A stretch of DNA of 64,000 nucleotides. It comes from Hyphochytrium catenoides. Its lineage: Eukaryota > Sar > Hyphochytriomycetes > Hyphochytriales > Hyphochytriaceae. The stretch covers positions 32,324-96,323 of the forward strand of contig FLMG01001116.1 of NCBI GenBank assembly GCA_900088475.1, written 5' to 3'. Positions 35,401-48,334 of this stretch are shown piece after piece (position 1 is the first letter of the stretch; each line of letters begins with the position of its first letter). The notes beneath the pieces were generated by a model, which made no database searches, had not been told where the DNA came from, and was given only the letters and a program-made list of their open reading frames with translations. The position numbers were made by a program, and so were the translations under genes.

Positions 35401-38400
35401 AGTTGACAAACAGAGAAGTCATTCCCAGAGCCACGTTGTGGTCATGGGATCCGTTATCCACCGACTTACCCCTGTGGCGGTCTTGAGGATATCTCAAACC
35501 GCGGTTGAGATAAGTCAACCACAAGGGTCCTCCGACGCCAATCCCCCTATAAATAACGTTAGGACGTTGGAAAAGGTTGAGATAAGGAGGTCAACCAAGT
35601 GACAGTGAAGTGATGCATATAACCATCCAGTCTTTATATAAAATGCCTATGTTACCTGTTTGAAAGGATGATCGATGCCATTAACAAGAAGGGACCGTTG
35701 CTCGTTGACCCCCTGGGTGTTTGTAGCCTCAGGCGGAGGGCCTGTGAAGAGTTGCACCTGTGCACAAAGAAAATTACTTCACCTGAAGAAAGGAATAGGG
35801 AAAGTCGCAAACTTCAGTTTGGATTAATCAGCTGTAACAACGAGACTGTCGTTCGTGTGATAAGGCTCTGAGAGGGATCCATAATCCCCAGAAAGCATTA
35901 CCAGATTGGCCTTAGCTCGATGAATTGCACTGCCATATTCGTCCTTATCAATTCGAAATCGTCCAAAGGGACGGCCCGGGATAGTCGGCAGCAGGAGTTG
36001 GGGGGGAGAGCGATGACAAAAGAGGACAAGGCGAGAAGAAGACGGAAATTCTACGACAGAAGCCTTCAGGACATGGAGCTTCTTTGCATGTCCGACTTCG
36101 TCCTCGTGGGAAATGACCACCGCGTCACCCACAGTGAGTGGTGGCTCTCCATTAAGGGTGGGGGTATCATCTCTTCTGCAAAAAGTAAGGAAATAGCCAC
36201 CACCCTTTGACCGTGCTGCAGCAGCACCCGGCGCACCGGAGCCCGAGAATTGCTCCTCTTCGACCCTGAGAAGTGCCATGTTGCTCATACATCGACCCTA
36301 AATCATGAGGGTAGAAGGTTATCACTCTCAATATATGGAGGGTATGAACGCCAGATAATAGAGCCAGAGAAGCAGACTGAGAGAACAGTGGCAAGGTATG
36401 ACGGAAGGAGTCTAGTTGGCTACCCGTCACCTTCTGTTCTCTATCCAAACTGCTCTGTGTCCAGATCTCACGACGGAGTTGTCCAAAGTTTCGATACTCT
36501 TTGTCCAGAAGTTTGTCCCAGTGCTGAAAGTACTATTATCCCGCGAAGGGTTGTGGTAGAAAGGGGGGCAATCGTTATTTTCTTGCGCAGGTAATGAAAG
36601 GGAAGAGCTGAAGAACTAATCCAACAGGTTCCTGTCAAAAGTGCCAAGTCATGGCTAACATAGGAGCTGAAGGAGCTCTAGACAGCGGAGGTCTGTAACA
36701 TAAAGAGAAAAGGACCACACACAAGCTGCCAGCTACCAAGGATTTGCCCCATGCTGGCATCGGCCCATGTACAAAGGTCCAGGCAGTGGCGAGAAACTCC
36801 GCTAATATAGTTTACGTCTCACCTGCAAGGCTGGCTCATCCAGATGTCCAGTGACCCCGTCAAAAATCTCTGCGATTCCCGCTGAAGAAGAATCTCCGTT
36901 TTCTATCGCTTTGTGATAGAGCATGCATTCGGCTTGCTGGTAGCACCGGCCACACTCTCCATGTGATCGCAGCAACGCAGGAAGGTGAGAGCCATAGGAA
37001 GAGAGAGAAGACTCCGCCGCCCTAATTTGACAACAACACACAACGAGGTTAGTGATCGAGTCCGCTACTGTACAGAATCTGCTACACTGTAGAGAAAGAA
37101 AGAAGGGAGGTAACGAATAAAGCAAGCCATCTGGTTTAGGTACCTTGTGACCTCTTTAGCTAGCGAGTTACGCATGAGAAGAAGGCTCCGAGACAGAGCT
37201 CTTGAAGACGCGATACCGTCCATTGCAGGCTCCGATAAATATAGGAGAAGACCATCTCCTCCTACACTAGGCCCGGAGACCTGAGACATGCTTGTGAGGT
37301 AATATAAGGCAATTATGTCTAGAGGTTAGATTACCTCTCCACCGTATCGCTCTTGTAGAAGAAGGGTGTACAAAATGACCTGCCCTCGGTGATCCATTTC
37401 GCTAAATCGCCGGCTGCCAGTCTTGACCTTTACATTGAACACGTAACTGGTCACTGGGATAAGGAAAATCGTACCGGACAAGTAGGTAGAAGAGCGATGG
37501 ACAGTGACAGCACCGTGGCCAGAATATCAAAAGGAGAAGAGGCTGCCACAGGTGCACTACATAACACTCAAGCTAGATTTGTGCCCGACAGACAATGAGT
37601 TATGTAATAATACGAGAAGATGATAAGGAAGATTGGCCTAGCTACCTCAAGGGGAAGGATCTGCAGCTGTGCACCAGGTCCTTCGCCGATACGAACCAGA
37701 AGGGTAGCATCTGTGGCGCCTGTAGCAAATACGTCAGCTTTCAAGTGATCACAAAGGCGGCAAGACGTCAGGGTGAATCTTCAGAAGTCGTTTGACAGAG
37801 ATCTCTGAGGACTGGGCAAAGTGGACTGACTTCTACCTTTTATGCCCCAACAAGATGACCATATCATATCTTCAGTCTGAATAACATTGACAACCTGCAC
37901 TGCCTTCCCTTCCTGGACTCCTGAACCAGAAGAAAAGCGCACAGTTCCAGACATTTGATCCTGTGTGACCTTCAGCGGTTCCCTGCTGGCGGTCAAAATC
38001 TGGCCCTGTCGGGAGGACGCTTCTTGCTGCTCAGTCCAGGCAGAGAAAACTCTCATCCACTGAGTAATATGGGGAACGACATTTTCAAGCTCCCTCTTCG
38101 CCTCTTCTTCGGTGAGATCAACTTCCCATAAGGCTAGTAGACTTAAAAAGGACGAGCGCATGGTCATAAAGCAAGGGGTACCGGAGAAAACTTTTAGAGC
38201 GCCTCGATTTGAATGTGCACATCAACTGCGGCTAGAAACAGAGTAGCACAGGGGAGGTGGGAGAACTGATTGGCCGCTAGAGCCTATCAGGCTAGACTTG
38301 ACAAAAGCAAGAGAGCAGGAGATGGGGCGAACCTATTCTCTAGGAGCGGGTCGATCTGTTCGATCAGCTGCTGGTCTGAGCAGATCTTTTGGTTCAAGGC

Positions 38401-40123
38401 CAGTTCAAAAAGATCATGCTTCAGGCTGCCCAGGGTTGCCTTAGGGCTCAGCGCATTAGACCAGGACCAGGGCATCCGCTGGAGTCAAACACGAGAGACA
38501 GTAGAGATGTAAAGTAGTTGACATGGTCAGTCACGTCTAGGAGAAGGGTCAAAGTCTCGACGACATGAGTCAGACGGTTGGTGGTTTGGGGAGGACCCAA
38601 ACAGGAGGAATAGAGCGCACTCTTATCTCCTTCGCAGCGAGGGCCGGTAAGAGGCAAGGCAAAAGTGTATAATAATTGTGCTGCGGAAGATGGACAAATA
38701 GGAGCGCTTTCTCGAAGGCAAGCAAAGTTCTCTTATTACCTCTTGCAGAACTGCTCTTCTGGTGCACTTTACGGCCTCTAAGACCTGCCGGGCAGAGATC
38801 TGGGACAGAGAGAATGATGTAGATTAGAATTTTTGTCACGACAAGACGAACAAGCAGCGCCGTGACGAAGTCCAGGTGCCATCAAAATGTAATAGGAGGA
38901 GCTTCGCTAACTGACAACCCAATGACAGGGCACGTACCAGCGTGTCAGGATTAAGGATAAGGTAGTTGCTATCATCGTCCACCACAATCATCGTGCAGCC
39001 CTCTCTCCAATCATCAAGGCTTCCATCCTGCACGATGTTGACTGTGTCGCCGACCTGCATTGCGCTTCGTCAGCCAACCAATTCCCTCTTTCCTTATGCC
39101 ACATGACAACAACGTGATGACGACACGCACCTCGATCTCTGAGTCATACCAGTCACCCTTAATCAAAAGTTGGAGTTCCTTCTCTTCTTCCTCCATATCC
39201 ATATGCTGTCCTTGGATGACTCGAGCTTTCTCCAGAAGGCGAAGGCTCTTCTCTCTCTCCCTCTGAGAGTCTTCTACTTCTAACACTAGGCATCTCAGCC
39301 AGGAAAATTGGCGGAATCGAGATAGGGGCCGAGAAGCAAGGCTAACAATAATCACTGATCAGTGACCAGCCTACAACCCATCAAGTGATTACTTTTCACC
39401 TATCATTCGTCTGCAAAGCCAAATAGTCGTCTGGCCTGCCCAGACGACCCTCTTTCGCGTACTGTCGTCGGCTGTAATCGTCCAGCTGCAAGAGCCACCA
39501 TTTCCCAAAGACCAAAAAAAAGAGATAAGGAAGAGAGATGGAGGAGGGCCAGGGGCGGAAAACTCGACACTACAAGGAGACGGAGACGACGTATTCGATG
39601 GATAGGTACTGATAGAATGGCGAGGAGAACTCACCGGTGCAGGTACAGCGTCCAGACCACCATGGCAGAGGCGAGGTGTCACATGCGAGGGCGCTGGAGG
39701 GGGGAAAGAAGGCGATGGAGCAGGCGAAGGTGCAGATGAGAAAGGCGCAGGGGCAGCAGAAGGCGTAGTCAGGCTATTCATGACGTCGACCGCTGCCGCT
39801 AGCCACTCTTCATCATCCTCATAGAAGGACGACTTCTCAGTATCCGCAGAGCCCGGACTAGGGGTAGGCTCTCCTCCATTGGATTGCGGTATTTGAACGC
39901 TGCCTCTTCCTATCTTCCTGCAACCTTCGACCGGTGGATCAACAATGCGCCCAGAACTTGTGGGCGCCAGACTGGTTTCTCCCTTAATAGCAGGTGCGCC
40001 CGTGTCTAACCGGTTTTGCAAGCCCTCCTTCCCGCTGGGACTAAATTCTTTGTCGAGCTGCCAGTAATGCGTGGGGAGTGGGACGATGTAAGTAGGAGCA
40101 ATGCGAGATGCCAAAGTGCAAGG
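32475..40123 (-). CDS. DNA2: DNA2 nuclease-helicase
   Basis: DNA2 cuts 5' flaps in Okazaki fragments and resects DNA ends in the nucleus (and mitochondria in some species). Many exons. After a Pro/Ser-rich N-terminal region (39.4-40.1 kb) come [16 protein letters not shown] and [10 protein letters not shown] (39.0 kb), a segment [33 protein letters not shown] (37.8 kb), the RecB-type nuclease core LPLEVKTGR with the following [11 protein letters not shown], and a Fe-S site [10 protein letters not shown] (36.9 kb). The SF1B helicase part has [26 protein letters not shown] (motif I, 35.2 kb), [13 protein letters not shown] (III), [20 protein letters not shown] (IV), [22 protein letters not shown] (V, across a splice) and [15 protein letters not shown] (VI). 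The stop is at 32475. The true start is unresolved: the first DNA2-like exon has no ATG and could splice to the block at 40.3-41.3 kb. Confidence 0.9.
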
Positions 40124-40283
40124 CTTAATGTAGCAAGAAAGCGATGCGCAGCAAGATACATAGAGAGGGGGGCAAACCCCAGCTGATCAGAAAGCAGATC
40201 AGCTTATAGCAAAGGCAGGTGAGGGTAGTGAGTCAAGAACTGCAACTAACAGGACAACCTATCTAATAAAGAAACGACTATAC

Positions 40284-41347
40284 TTGGGAGACATGCGCGC
40301 AGACCTTGTCTAAGATATTCATTATGGGGTCACGAGGGCTACTCGCTCCTGGGAATCCTTCCTCCTTCGCTGGCCTCCGGACAACAGGAGTAGACGGAGG
40401 ATCTTGGAGGGAGATATGGCGATGTGACCCACTTCTCCTTCTCATTATTCCGTCTATGACTACCCCGCGGCCTGTTTTTTCATCTAATTGAAGAGATGAG
40501 GAAAGCTTTTGTGGACAAGGAGATCGAGGCGGAAGCGGACTAGGCGTCGTAAGAGAGCGCTTTAGAGGAGGACGAAGGTCTTCCACATCAGGCGTCTCTT
40601 TCCAATCTCGTGCTTTTTGCCTTCTCAAATTGCTTTTTTTCTTCCTTTCATTAGCCTGTCCGTCCTTCTCCCCTTGGCCGAGAGTCCCGCTTGGCAATAG
40701 GGCAGAGGATGCAGGGATAGGAATGGAGGAAGAAGAGAAGGCGGCATGCGTCTGTGCTCGGCTCTGGCTCTCCAGCCAATTCGCGAGGTTCCCAGTGCTG
40801 AGAGGCAATGCTGCTTCAGCTCTCAAGTCGTCGTCGCTCTGGTCCCTGTTGTTCTCACTCTTGTGAGGCACAGGAGAAACCTCCGCCAGTCTGCTTACGA
40901 AGCCTTGGATTTCCTGCTCCACATTTCGCCTAAGTAAGAGAAGGGTGAGGAAACCAAGCTCTGCGTAGATACATGTCGACAGATCCTCTATATCAGCGGA
41001 GGAGACTCGATTGGAGGCTGACAAGTCAAGGCGCAGAGCGGGTAGAAGGATATTAAGCAAGATATAAGGGAACACTGCGGAAGAAGGAGAGGCTGCGTCA
41101 TAGGCAATGTGTAGAAGGATGTCTTCATCGTGGCTAACCTTCCTCCGCCTGAAGGCAGAAGCCTTGAAGCAACTGGTGATTCCTTCCAATAGACCCCTTC
41201 TTCCTCCTCCTCTTGCAAAGCGCCATCCTCCTTACCACCGGCAAACATCCTTCCTGTTAGCTTGACATCGTACTCTTGAAGCCACGAGGCAAGAATGTAG
41301 AACAGAGACACATTCTCCAGAGAAAGTTGAGAAGATGCGTCGCACCA
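40284..41347 (-). CDS. Unknown coding block, possible DNA2 N-terminus
   Basis: Two exons, about 41236..41347 and 40284..41218, give a continuous leftward frame of about 345 codons. The first begins WCDASSQLSLENVSLFYILASW and the second carries helical segments (DEDILLHIAYDAA, FPYILLNILLPALRL, STCIYAELGFLTLLLLRRNVEQE), then a long Ser/Pro/Arg-rich disordered tail. I recognise no family. Its last codon can splice from CAA|GTATAG to an acceptor near 40124, in phase with DNA2, so this may be the DNA2 N-terminus; otherwise it is a separate gene ending at a TAG just after 40284. No good start ATG was found upstream. Confidence 0.5.
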
Positions 41348-42319
41348 CTGAAAGCCGCAACCAGAGAATCAACCAGGAAGAGGGAAGGACGAAGAGAATC
41401 AGACAACGGAAGAAGAATAGCCTCCTAGCACCATCCTCTCTTAGCTCTGATGAGAAGCATTGGCCTCAAGCTTTCAACCATAAGGACACTGGACAAGTCT
41501 GCCGAGCCTCGTCTGCCTGTCTTGACTGTCTCCTCTCTCTCTCTGTCTTTCCCTCCTCCCTCCGTCTCTCTCTGTCTTCTCTTTAGCCTCCCTTTCCATT
41601 CCCTGCCTCCCACATCGCATCATCAGCGGTCGGTGGTGGGCCATCCTCCTCTCTCTGCTTGTCACTTCACTCGCCCAGCAGCAGCCGATCAGCGCTTGAG
41701 GATGATGGACTAGGGAGGAGCAAACCTTTTTTACCTTTCAAACATTCCCTCACAGTGAGGGACTCTGCTCCAAGATTACATGCTAATTCGTGATACAGCG
41801 ATGAGTTCTATAGAATCTCTTCCATCATAAACTTCCTCACCAGCAAACATTAAAGGAAAGAGTGAAGTAATAGGTTTCCATAGCATTCAAATATTCTTTA
41901 CTTTTCAACAGCTAAATGTTTCAGAACTATTGCTTGCGCTGTATTTAGAATCGAGAAGAACCACTTTTCTTGGAGCGAAAAGTTCTTCCCGCCAAAGAAG
42001 AAGAGAAGGTTTTTGCGGATTTTATTGCCAGAAGAAGAGAAGGTTTTTGCGGATTTTATTGCCAAGAAGGCCGATGGAGCCGCAGCTTATTGGGCTCGGC
42101 CTCAGCGCTACCTGCACCAGAGATCTGACTGTTGGCGTACGTAGTTTGGTGCGAGGTAACTTCTTTTCTGTCTCATTGGTTGCCGGCAGCCGGAGACCTA
42201 ATTATTCTAGAAGCAGGCACGAGAACAGAAAGAGAGAGAGAGGTTGGCTCATGTCATCAAAGGTCATAGCGATACAGGTAGTGCTTCTTCTTATACCTTC
42301 CATCCGGAGGTAGGCACAC
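41348..42319. other. Intergenic region with CT-rich and tandem-repeat sequence
   Basis: About 1 kb with a CT-rich stretch near 41525-41600 and a perfect 34-base tandem duplication at 41997-42064. Short frames on either strand are interrupted and unrecognised. No gene supported. Confidence 0.4.
41997..42064. repeat. Perfect 34-base tandem duplication
   Basis: Bases 41997-42030 and 42031-42064 are identical, beginning GAAGAAGAGAAGG and ending TTTTATTGCCA. The unit is not a multiple of three. Identity over the whole unit suggests a recent slippage or duplication event. Confidence 0.92.
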
Positions 42320-44310
42320 TCAGCCCGCTCCTCTAGCCCTTTGCTCCGCCGCCGTGTCTGTCTTGAGGAGTAACGAATGTAGCGAAGCGGCTGCTTGGCA
42401 TACTTGGCTAGCTCTCCGCCAAGTCCCAGGAAGCTGAATGAAGAGCCTGCTATCGCAATTGTGGTCAACGTCTGGAAGTACGGCGGAGCTATATTGTGCG
42501 GAGAGCTCTACGTGTTGCAGTGAGGTAATAGAAGGAGAACATATGTCTAGTGCAAGGTACAGATAGAGTGTCAACTCTAGCGGAGATTCACAAGAGAGAC
42601 GATACTGGCAAAAAGAGATAAGGATTGCTGAAATATTGCCTGTTAGGACGTCAAGGACTCAAGCCACAACTCACCGGGCCGACTCTCTCTGGTCGCGGTC
42701 TCTGTAGCCAGAAGACATTCCTCAAGTTCGTTGTTATGGTCACCATCCTCAGTCTTCTTCTTCTTCACCTCATAGGACATCAAGAAGTTATCTTGAATCT
42801 GCAAGGGCAAGCATTAGTACCCAGCATGTATCTTAAAGAGCTAAGCTACATGCCAAGCTAATGAGCACAGAGTGACATACCCAAAACTGCACCGTATTCA
42901 GGACACATGGGCACAGGATCATCACAAAAATAAGTTCCTCCATAGGTCGCTCCTTGAACATCGCAGATAGAAGGTTCCCGAGGTGTCCGAGGGAGTGGGC
43001 CGAGGCGAAGAGCAATAGCATAATAAGGATCTTGGAGAGCATAATGATCAGGAGCCAGGCGACTAGCTGCGCCAGCCAAGCACTGTCAGAGATCACATAG
43101 TGACAGGGTGAGAACGAGGCCCAGAACCTAAAGCAGGAGGAAAGGAGTCCAAGGGAGGACAGGGGCGTCCTGTCGCATAGCCTTTGAGGCGATGGCTCCA
43201 ACTGCCCAAAATGATGGGGGAATAGCAGTCAAAAGGGAAGAGCTTGTCTAGATTCTCAGGCTGTTGGCAACTTTCCTCTAGAGAGGCCAAAGAACTTGAA
43301 CACTTATGACGGGTAGAGGAGGCCAACACAGAGATCGGATCAGTCGAGTGAGTCGGACTTACGCCAGTTCCGGTGGGTCTCCGTATTCTCCTGTTTGTTC
43401 CAGATGCTTCCATCGATTTACGGTAGCATAGAACTCCAACATCATGAGAGCCACTGCATAATTCCTTTAATTAATGCTTTTGAAATAAGGCCTTCCATGA
43501 ACTTACCGACACAGATCACCATCCCCATAGTCGTATCCAGAAGGAAGTTGATGAAGTACCAAGCGCACTGAGGAGCCACCGTCAGGAGAAATAAAGCCAT
43601 AAATGTAATGAACATGAGGTCTATCGTGTACATACTTTTGGAGATAGAGAAAAGGGAGCGTTTGAATGGTTAACATGGTGAAGGCGGCAGAAGTCTGAGT
43701 CGCAGGGAGGACGGAAGAGCAAAAAGTGGAAGCCCTTGCAGAACAGGACTTGGCAGACGGTAAGCCGTCTGGCTAAAGAGTGAAGGATAAGTAAAGCCAA
43801 GCGAGAGTAATGTACCTCGTCTGTTGTCCCTGGCAGCTCCATGGCGACTATAATGTTTATTACATGCGCAAAAAATGCCTACTTGACGAGGACCGAAGGC
43901 ATATAACGTACCACGGAGAAAGTGTTAGTCGTCTTGGTAGGTGTACGCAGATGACGCTCTTACCCCTATCCCTTGCTTGGATACATCCAGTATCCAGACC
44001 TGAGGTAGAGACAGAAAGAGTTACGCGTTAGAACATGGCACACTAAGTTGGCTTCTTTGAGAACTGATCCACAGTGACTACGGCCGTTTGTATGGCCATC
44101 GTCCTCTATAGAGCTATCTAACCTGGGACCTACCAAAAGTGGACGCTTCGGCTCCTCTTTCTGTCGCTTGTACCATAGCGAGCTAAACGCGATACATCCT
44201 AGTGCGATCTGTACGAAGTATGAACCTGTTCCAGAAAGCAGCCGGCACTCTCCTGCTCTATACTGAATTGGGTCTGCCACCTGATCGATAGTCAGGACGA
44301 GCGCCTCCAT
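42320..44310 (-). CDS. STIMATE-type multi-span membrane protein
   Basis: Member of the STIMATE/TMEM110 and fungal vacuolar membrane protein family; the animal protein sits at ER-plasma membrane junctions and modulates STIM calcium sensors. The ATG at 44310 leads to CRLLSGTGSYFVQIALGCIAF (TM1) and KRPLLV; the next exons give VWILDVSKQGIG, then AFFAHVINIIVAMELPGTTDE (TM2), CAWYFINFLLDTTMGMVICV (TM3), LEFYATVNRWKHLEQTGEYGDPPELA, and AWLAQLVAWLLIIMLSKILIMLLL (TM4) followed by a final hydrophobic helix ending VLNTVQFW. DVSKQ, CAWYF and the GEYG.PP motif are diagnostic. The C-terminal tail is charged (EVKKKKTED). The last exon (42.3-42.6 kb) is uncertain: two frames are possible. Role in calcium signalling here is inference. 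Confidence 0.85.
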
Positions 44311-44832
44311 CTATCCAATGAGATAACGTATCTATCCGAAAGCGTAGGATGGAGACCGCTCTTGAGATTGACAGAGGTTTGCTTGTATGTCAAGGAGACG
44401 GTCGAATAGTGGAAGTAGCGAGGCTTGCAGGAGTTACGTTGTGGCCCTTCCTCTCGTCTCCTCTGCGTCTCAAAAAAGGTTACCAACGCTTGGAGCTTCA
44501 GTGTGCCCCCCTACTCAGGTCTCGCACAGGAAGAAAGACCTTAAGATCGGAATTCAGGTATTTCTATGCTGTGCTCCCATCGCACGAGCAACCGAGTGCC
44601 AGCGATCTCAAGAGTTTGAGACCGGAGACTGTGCAGAGTGACGCTGATGAAGAGAAGTGCGAGCTCAAGAGAACGATCGCCAACAACTTTGGGGCGTAAC
44701 CTTTGGGTGAAGCGCAACTTCCATAATGAACCTCTCACACTCGAAAGAAACAGAAGAACCAAACGAGCTATGAAACCTTGAGAAAGACGATGGCGAGTTA
44801 TGCCTAATATGAAAGATTCATTTCTTGAAATC

Positions 44833-47800
44833 TTAGAAAAGGTTTCGGTGGTCCAAGGGGAGCTCTGAGCGGTTCGGACCAACAGCTTGAAGTTTCTTTT
44901 GGAGATGCTGAGGATCTGTGTAGAAGTGCACCCAGAGCTCACGCTCTTCCTGTGCCCACCGATCATGAGCCACGCGCTGATGGACAGAAGCAAGCAGACA
45001 ATCGTTAGTGCGCAGCAGCCTCAGAAGAAGCCGACTCTATCGGAGGAGGAAAGAGGTAGAGGGGAGATATGGGACTTTTTAAGAGGTAGGAGGCTGAGAA
45101 GACCCACGTCCGTGAGGTCGATCTGCGTGCAAGGTCTGTAGAAGGAAGCGATATTTCCTGTGCTCACCTTAGAAGCAGCAATGTACGCTTGAACAATGGC
45201 AGCGGCTTCTTCCTCAAGCTTCTGGACAGCTATTTGCGACTCCTTATGCTTCCCTTCTAGAGTATTGGTGTGCATTGCTGCCTCAGAACGACTAACTCCT
45301 TCGCTGTCAAGCCCACATGAGCTGTCTGGAAAGAGGGTATTTTTTAGAGCAATCACCTCTCGAGAAAGAGATAAAATGTCTTTCTGAAAGGCCGCTTCCA
45401 AGTTTCTTCTTTGATCTTGGACAGAAACTTCCTTAGACGATAGCTTATCAAACACTTTACGCATGTCGAAGATGGAGATGTATTTCTTGAGCATTTCTCC
45501 TAATGGCCCAGATGCCGACAAGCATTGTAAGTAGGTGGATGAGGCCATAAAGTGAGAAATCGTGGGCAACGGAGTTGCAAGGTTGGGACAGGCAAGGACA
45601 AGCAGAGGATTGCTGGTACCAAAAGGACACGCTCATGGTAACTCAAGTCAAAAGAGCGGCATAACACAAGTATAAACAGTATCCGCAGCAATTTTTTTTC
45701 AGACAGTCCGACGCAATCCACCTACCTTTTTGGTCCTCGACAGCCAGGAGCTTGTACAAGGACTGGCAAAAGTGATCGCGTGGGTCCACGACATCTCTCT
45801 CCATTAAACCTCGACGATGAGACTCTTCTTGGTACTTGACCTGCGACGGAACCATGGGAATCAAGAGTCTTATGTAATCGAACGCCACGAACGATAGAAC
45901 AGCTTAGACGGCTAGAGAGTGCTTACCATCCGCTCCATGGCTTCTGCGTTCATGTCGTTTAGATTCTGTCGCATGGTGCTTCCCAGCGCCTTTAGCTGAG
46001 ACAATCGAGCGATATCGCTCGTGACTACCGCAGTTAGGTAGCTGTCAGTTGAAAGAAAATTCTTAGCATCAGTTCCGCAGGGTAAACAGTTGAGCTAACC
46101 AAACCATAACATCAGGACGATAATGAGGTATTAAGACGGCCGCTTCGCAGGTGTGGCTCACAACGTAGTCAAAATATACCTCAATCGGGATTGCTGTCGG
46201 ATTAACCCTGCAAGCGCAGCCTCTTGAGCGTCAATCAACATATTTTGGCGCTGGATTTTGCTTTCGTAGTCCCCAAAAAGGATTGTTGCAGTAGCGGATA
46301 GGCGGATGTGATCTAATAGCTCAGGTACGTCATGGTTGAGGATATCTGCAGTCTGGGGTATTTCGTAAGACATCAAAACATTGAGAAGCTCGACGGAGAG
46401 CTTACTTACGGCTTCACTAGCTTCAGCCCTGGCTACTCGCGTCTCTTGAAGCATTTCTCTTCAAGTTTATTGGCATAAGATATGAGGTGTTAAGCATTAT
46501 GGCGGAGCGCAATGGTCATTTAAGAGGAAGGTTTGCAAAGCAGCTAGGTTCTCAGGCCGAGAGGTAGAAAATACCAACGAAAGAGTGCGAATGAACTTTT
46601 CTCACCTCAACACAGCCACATCCATGGCTTCAAATCTCCTTCTCAGCTCTTCTGTCTGCCGATGCTGTTGCGTAATAGCCTTCGCTCGACGGACCTTGGC
46701 AGAGATTAGACGTCTTTCACTCTTGACATACGCTTTTTGAAGTCGTCCAAGTTCCAAACAGGCACTAAACAGGTAGCAGAGTTAATTATGCCTCAATGGG
46801 AAGCAGCCCCAAAAGTAGGTAAACCCCCTGACAAATAGGAGGAATAACTTTGCCACGTTTGGATATCAGCGAACGATGGTGGTAGCATAAGATCGATATC
46901 TAGCAGGAGTCCGAAACGACCGATAACCTCAAAAGTAAACTGAAAGAGCTGAAAATGTTAGACGCAAAGAGGTAGAAAGCGCTCGTCGGACAAATAGGTG
47001 GACGACAGACATGTCATATTCTTCGGCACTGCGGCCAGAGAGTCGGAGGTCTGCGGGATCGGCTTCGTGCAACCACATTGGAGCTGTTTCTTTCATGTCA
47101 GTCCTAGAAGCCTTGTTAGCGGCCATTCCAACTCCAAAATATCCTAACCTCTCTGTCAGTACCGTATGAGGCTTTTCTTGTTGATGGCCATGAAGCTCGT
47201 CCGGTGCTCTCTGAGATAGTCCTTTTCCTGGATAAGCAACCCATCTATCTCCTTTTGGTGCTTGAACATGTAGCTCTGAGTTTTATTCTGTTCACGTGGA
47301 ACTGGCACGGAGCTTGAGAGTGTGCCCAACCTCTTGCAGACTACGAGTAGAGCCTTAGCTTTTGGAGAATTAGAGGTATACGCCACAGATACCTCGCTTA
47401 AGCTCGTTGCAAGCTGCTAAAAGGGCAAGGTCAGCTTGCTCAGCTACTTCTTTGATCTGTGAAATGAGAGGGAGGTGGCACAAACAGCAATGACGTCAAA
47501 GACATCGTGTACGGATCTGGAGAACTAGGCTACTTAACACCTTGCCGAAGCCCGCTTCTTCCGTCCGGATGGAGGCATTGATTGCCTGATTCCTCACAGC
47601 TGCTTTCTGAACCTCCTTTTGAATAATGGCTTTCTGCCTCTCCAAGGCTGCACTCCGTTTCTCTAGCCTCCTCACTCGAGCCTTTATGAGTGCCAGTTTA
47701 CTCTGCAAGTCATCCTGACTCTGGGCTGGCTAGAGAGGTGTCAAAGAAGGTCGAGAAAGGGAACATGCATCACCTAGGGCCTGATGGCGTCAGCTCCCAT

Positions 47801-48334
47801 GGGAGCAAAGTAGCGGCCAGTACCTTTAGTTTCACCTGCTCCTCATATCTTTCCTAGAAAAAATTCATCACCGTTAGCTTTCTGTAGCACAAGCTGTCGA
47901 CAAACCAAGGCCAATGGGTGTTGATGACTCTCAGAAAGTTCAACACTAACCAGTTCGGTATCTGACAGTAGCTCTTTCGCTTCCTTGAGGTCCTGGTAGA
48001 TCTGAAGTTCTTCTTCCGTAAGATTAGCAGGTAAAGATTGACTGGTGCTCAAGTTGCTACACAGCCACGCTAACAGAGCCTGCGGACGTCATAGCAGTTC
48101 AGACTGTGAGATGCGTCGCTGCTAGGTTGGAGTTACATTCGTACTGTGCTCGAAGATGTTACTTTCCTGCAGACGAAGCGATGGAAGACCGAAGAGAGGA
48201 TCTATGGCCTCTAGTGTCGGCAATCGAGTGACATAGGCACCATAGTTCTTGCCGAGTCCAAGTGCCTTTAATGTAGAAAGCAGTGCCTGCGGTCCTCCAT
48301 TGGCGGCACTATCGGTGCCTTTCGGTCCCATCAT
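44833..48334 (-). CDS. HAUS3: Augmin complex subunit 3 (HAUS3)-like coiled-coil protein
   Basis: Augmin binds spindle microtubules and recruits gamma-tubulin for branching nucleation; HAUS3 is one of its long coiled-coil subunits. The start ATG at 48334 and a short first exon (KALGLGKNYGAYVTRLP) splice to ALLAWLCSNL...LTEEELQIYQDLKEAKELLSDTEL, matching the HAUS3 N-terminal W[FL]C.N and following helix. Next is a coiled coil (RRLEKRSAALERQKAIIQKE) and many helical exons, including DIDLMLPPSFADIQTWQ and LGRLQKAYVKSERRLISAK. The last exon, ending at a TAA at 44833, reads RVAHDRWAQEERELWVHFYTDPQHL, which corresponds to the E[RF]xFYVYF...L C-terminus of HAUS3/AUG3. About a dozen exons. The similarity is dispersed, as usual for this family, but both ends fit. 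Confidence 0.72.

Noticed and set aside
44349-44699. Rightward 116-codon frame between STIMATE-type and HAUS3-like genes
   Set aside because: It lies in the upstream region of the STIMATE-type gene and resembles nothing; treated as chance.
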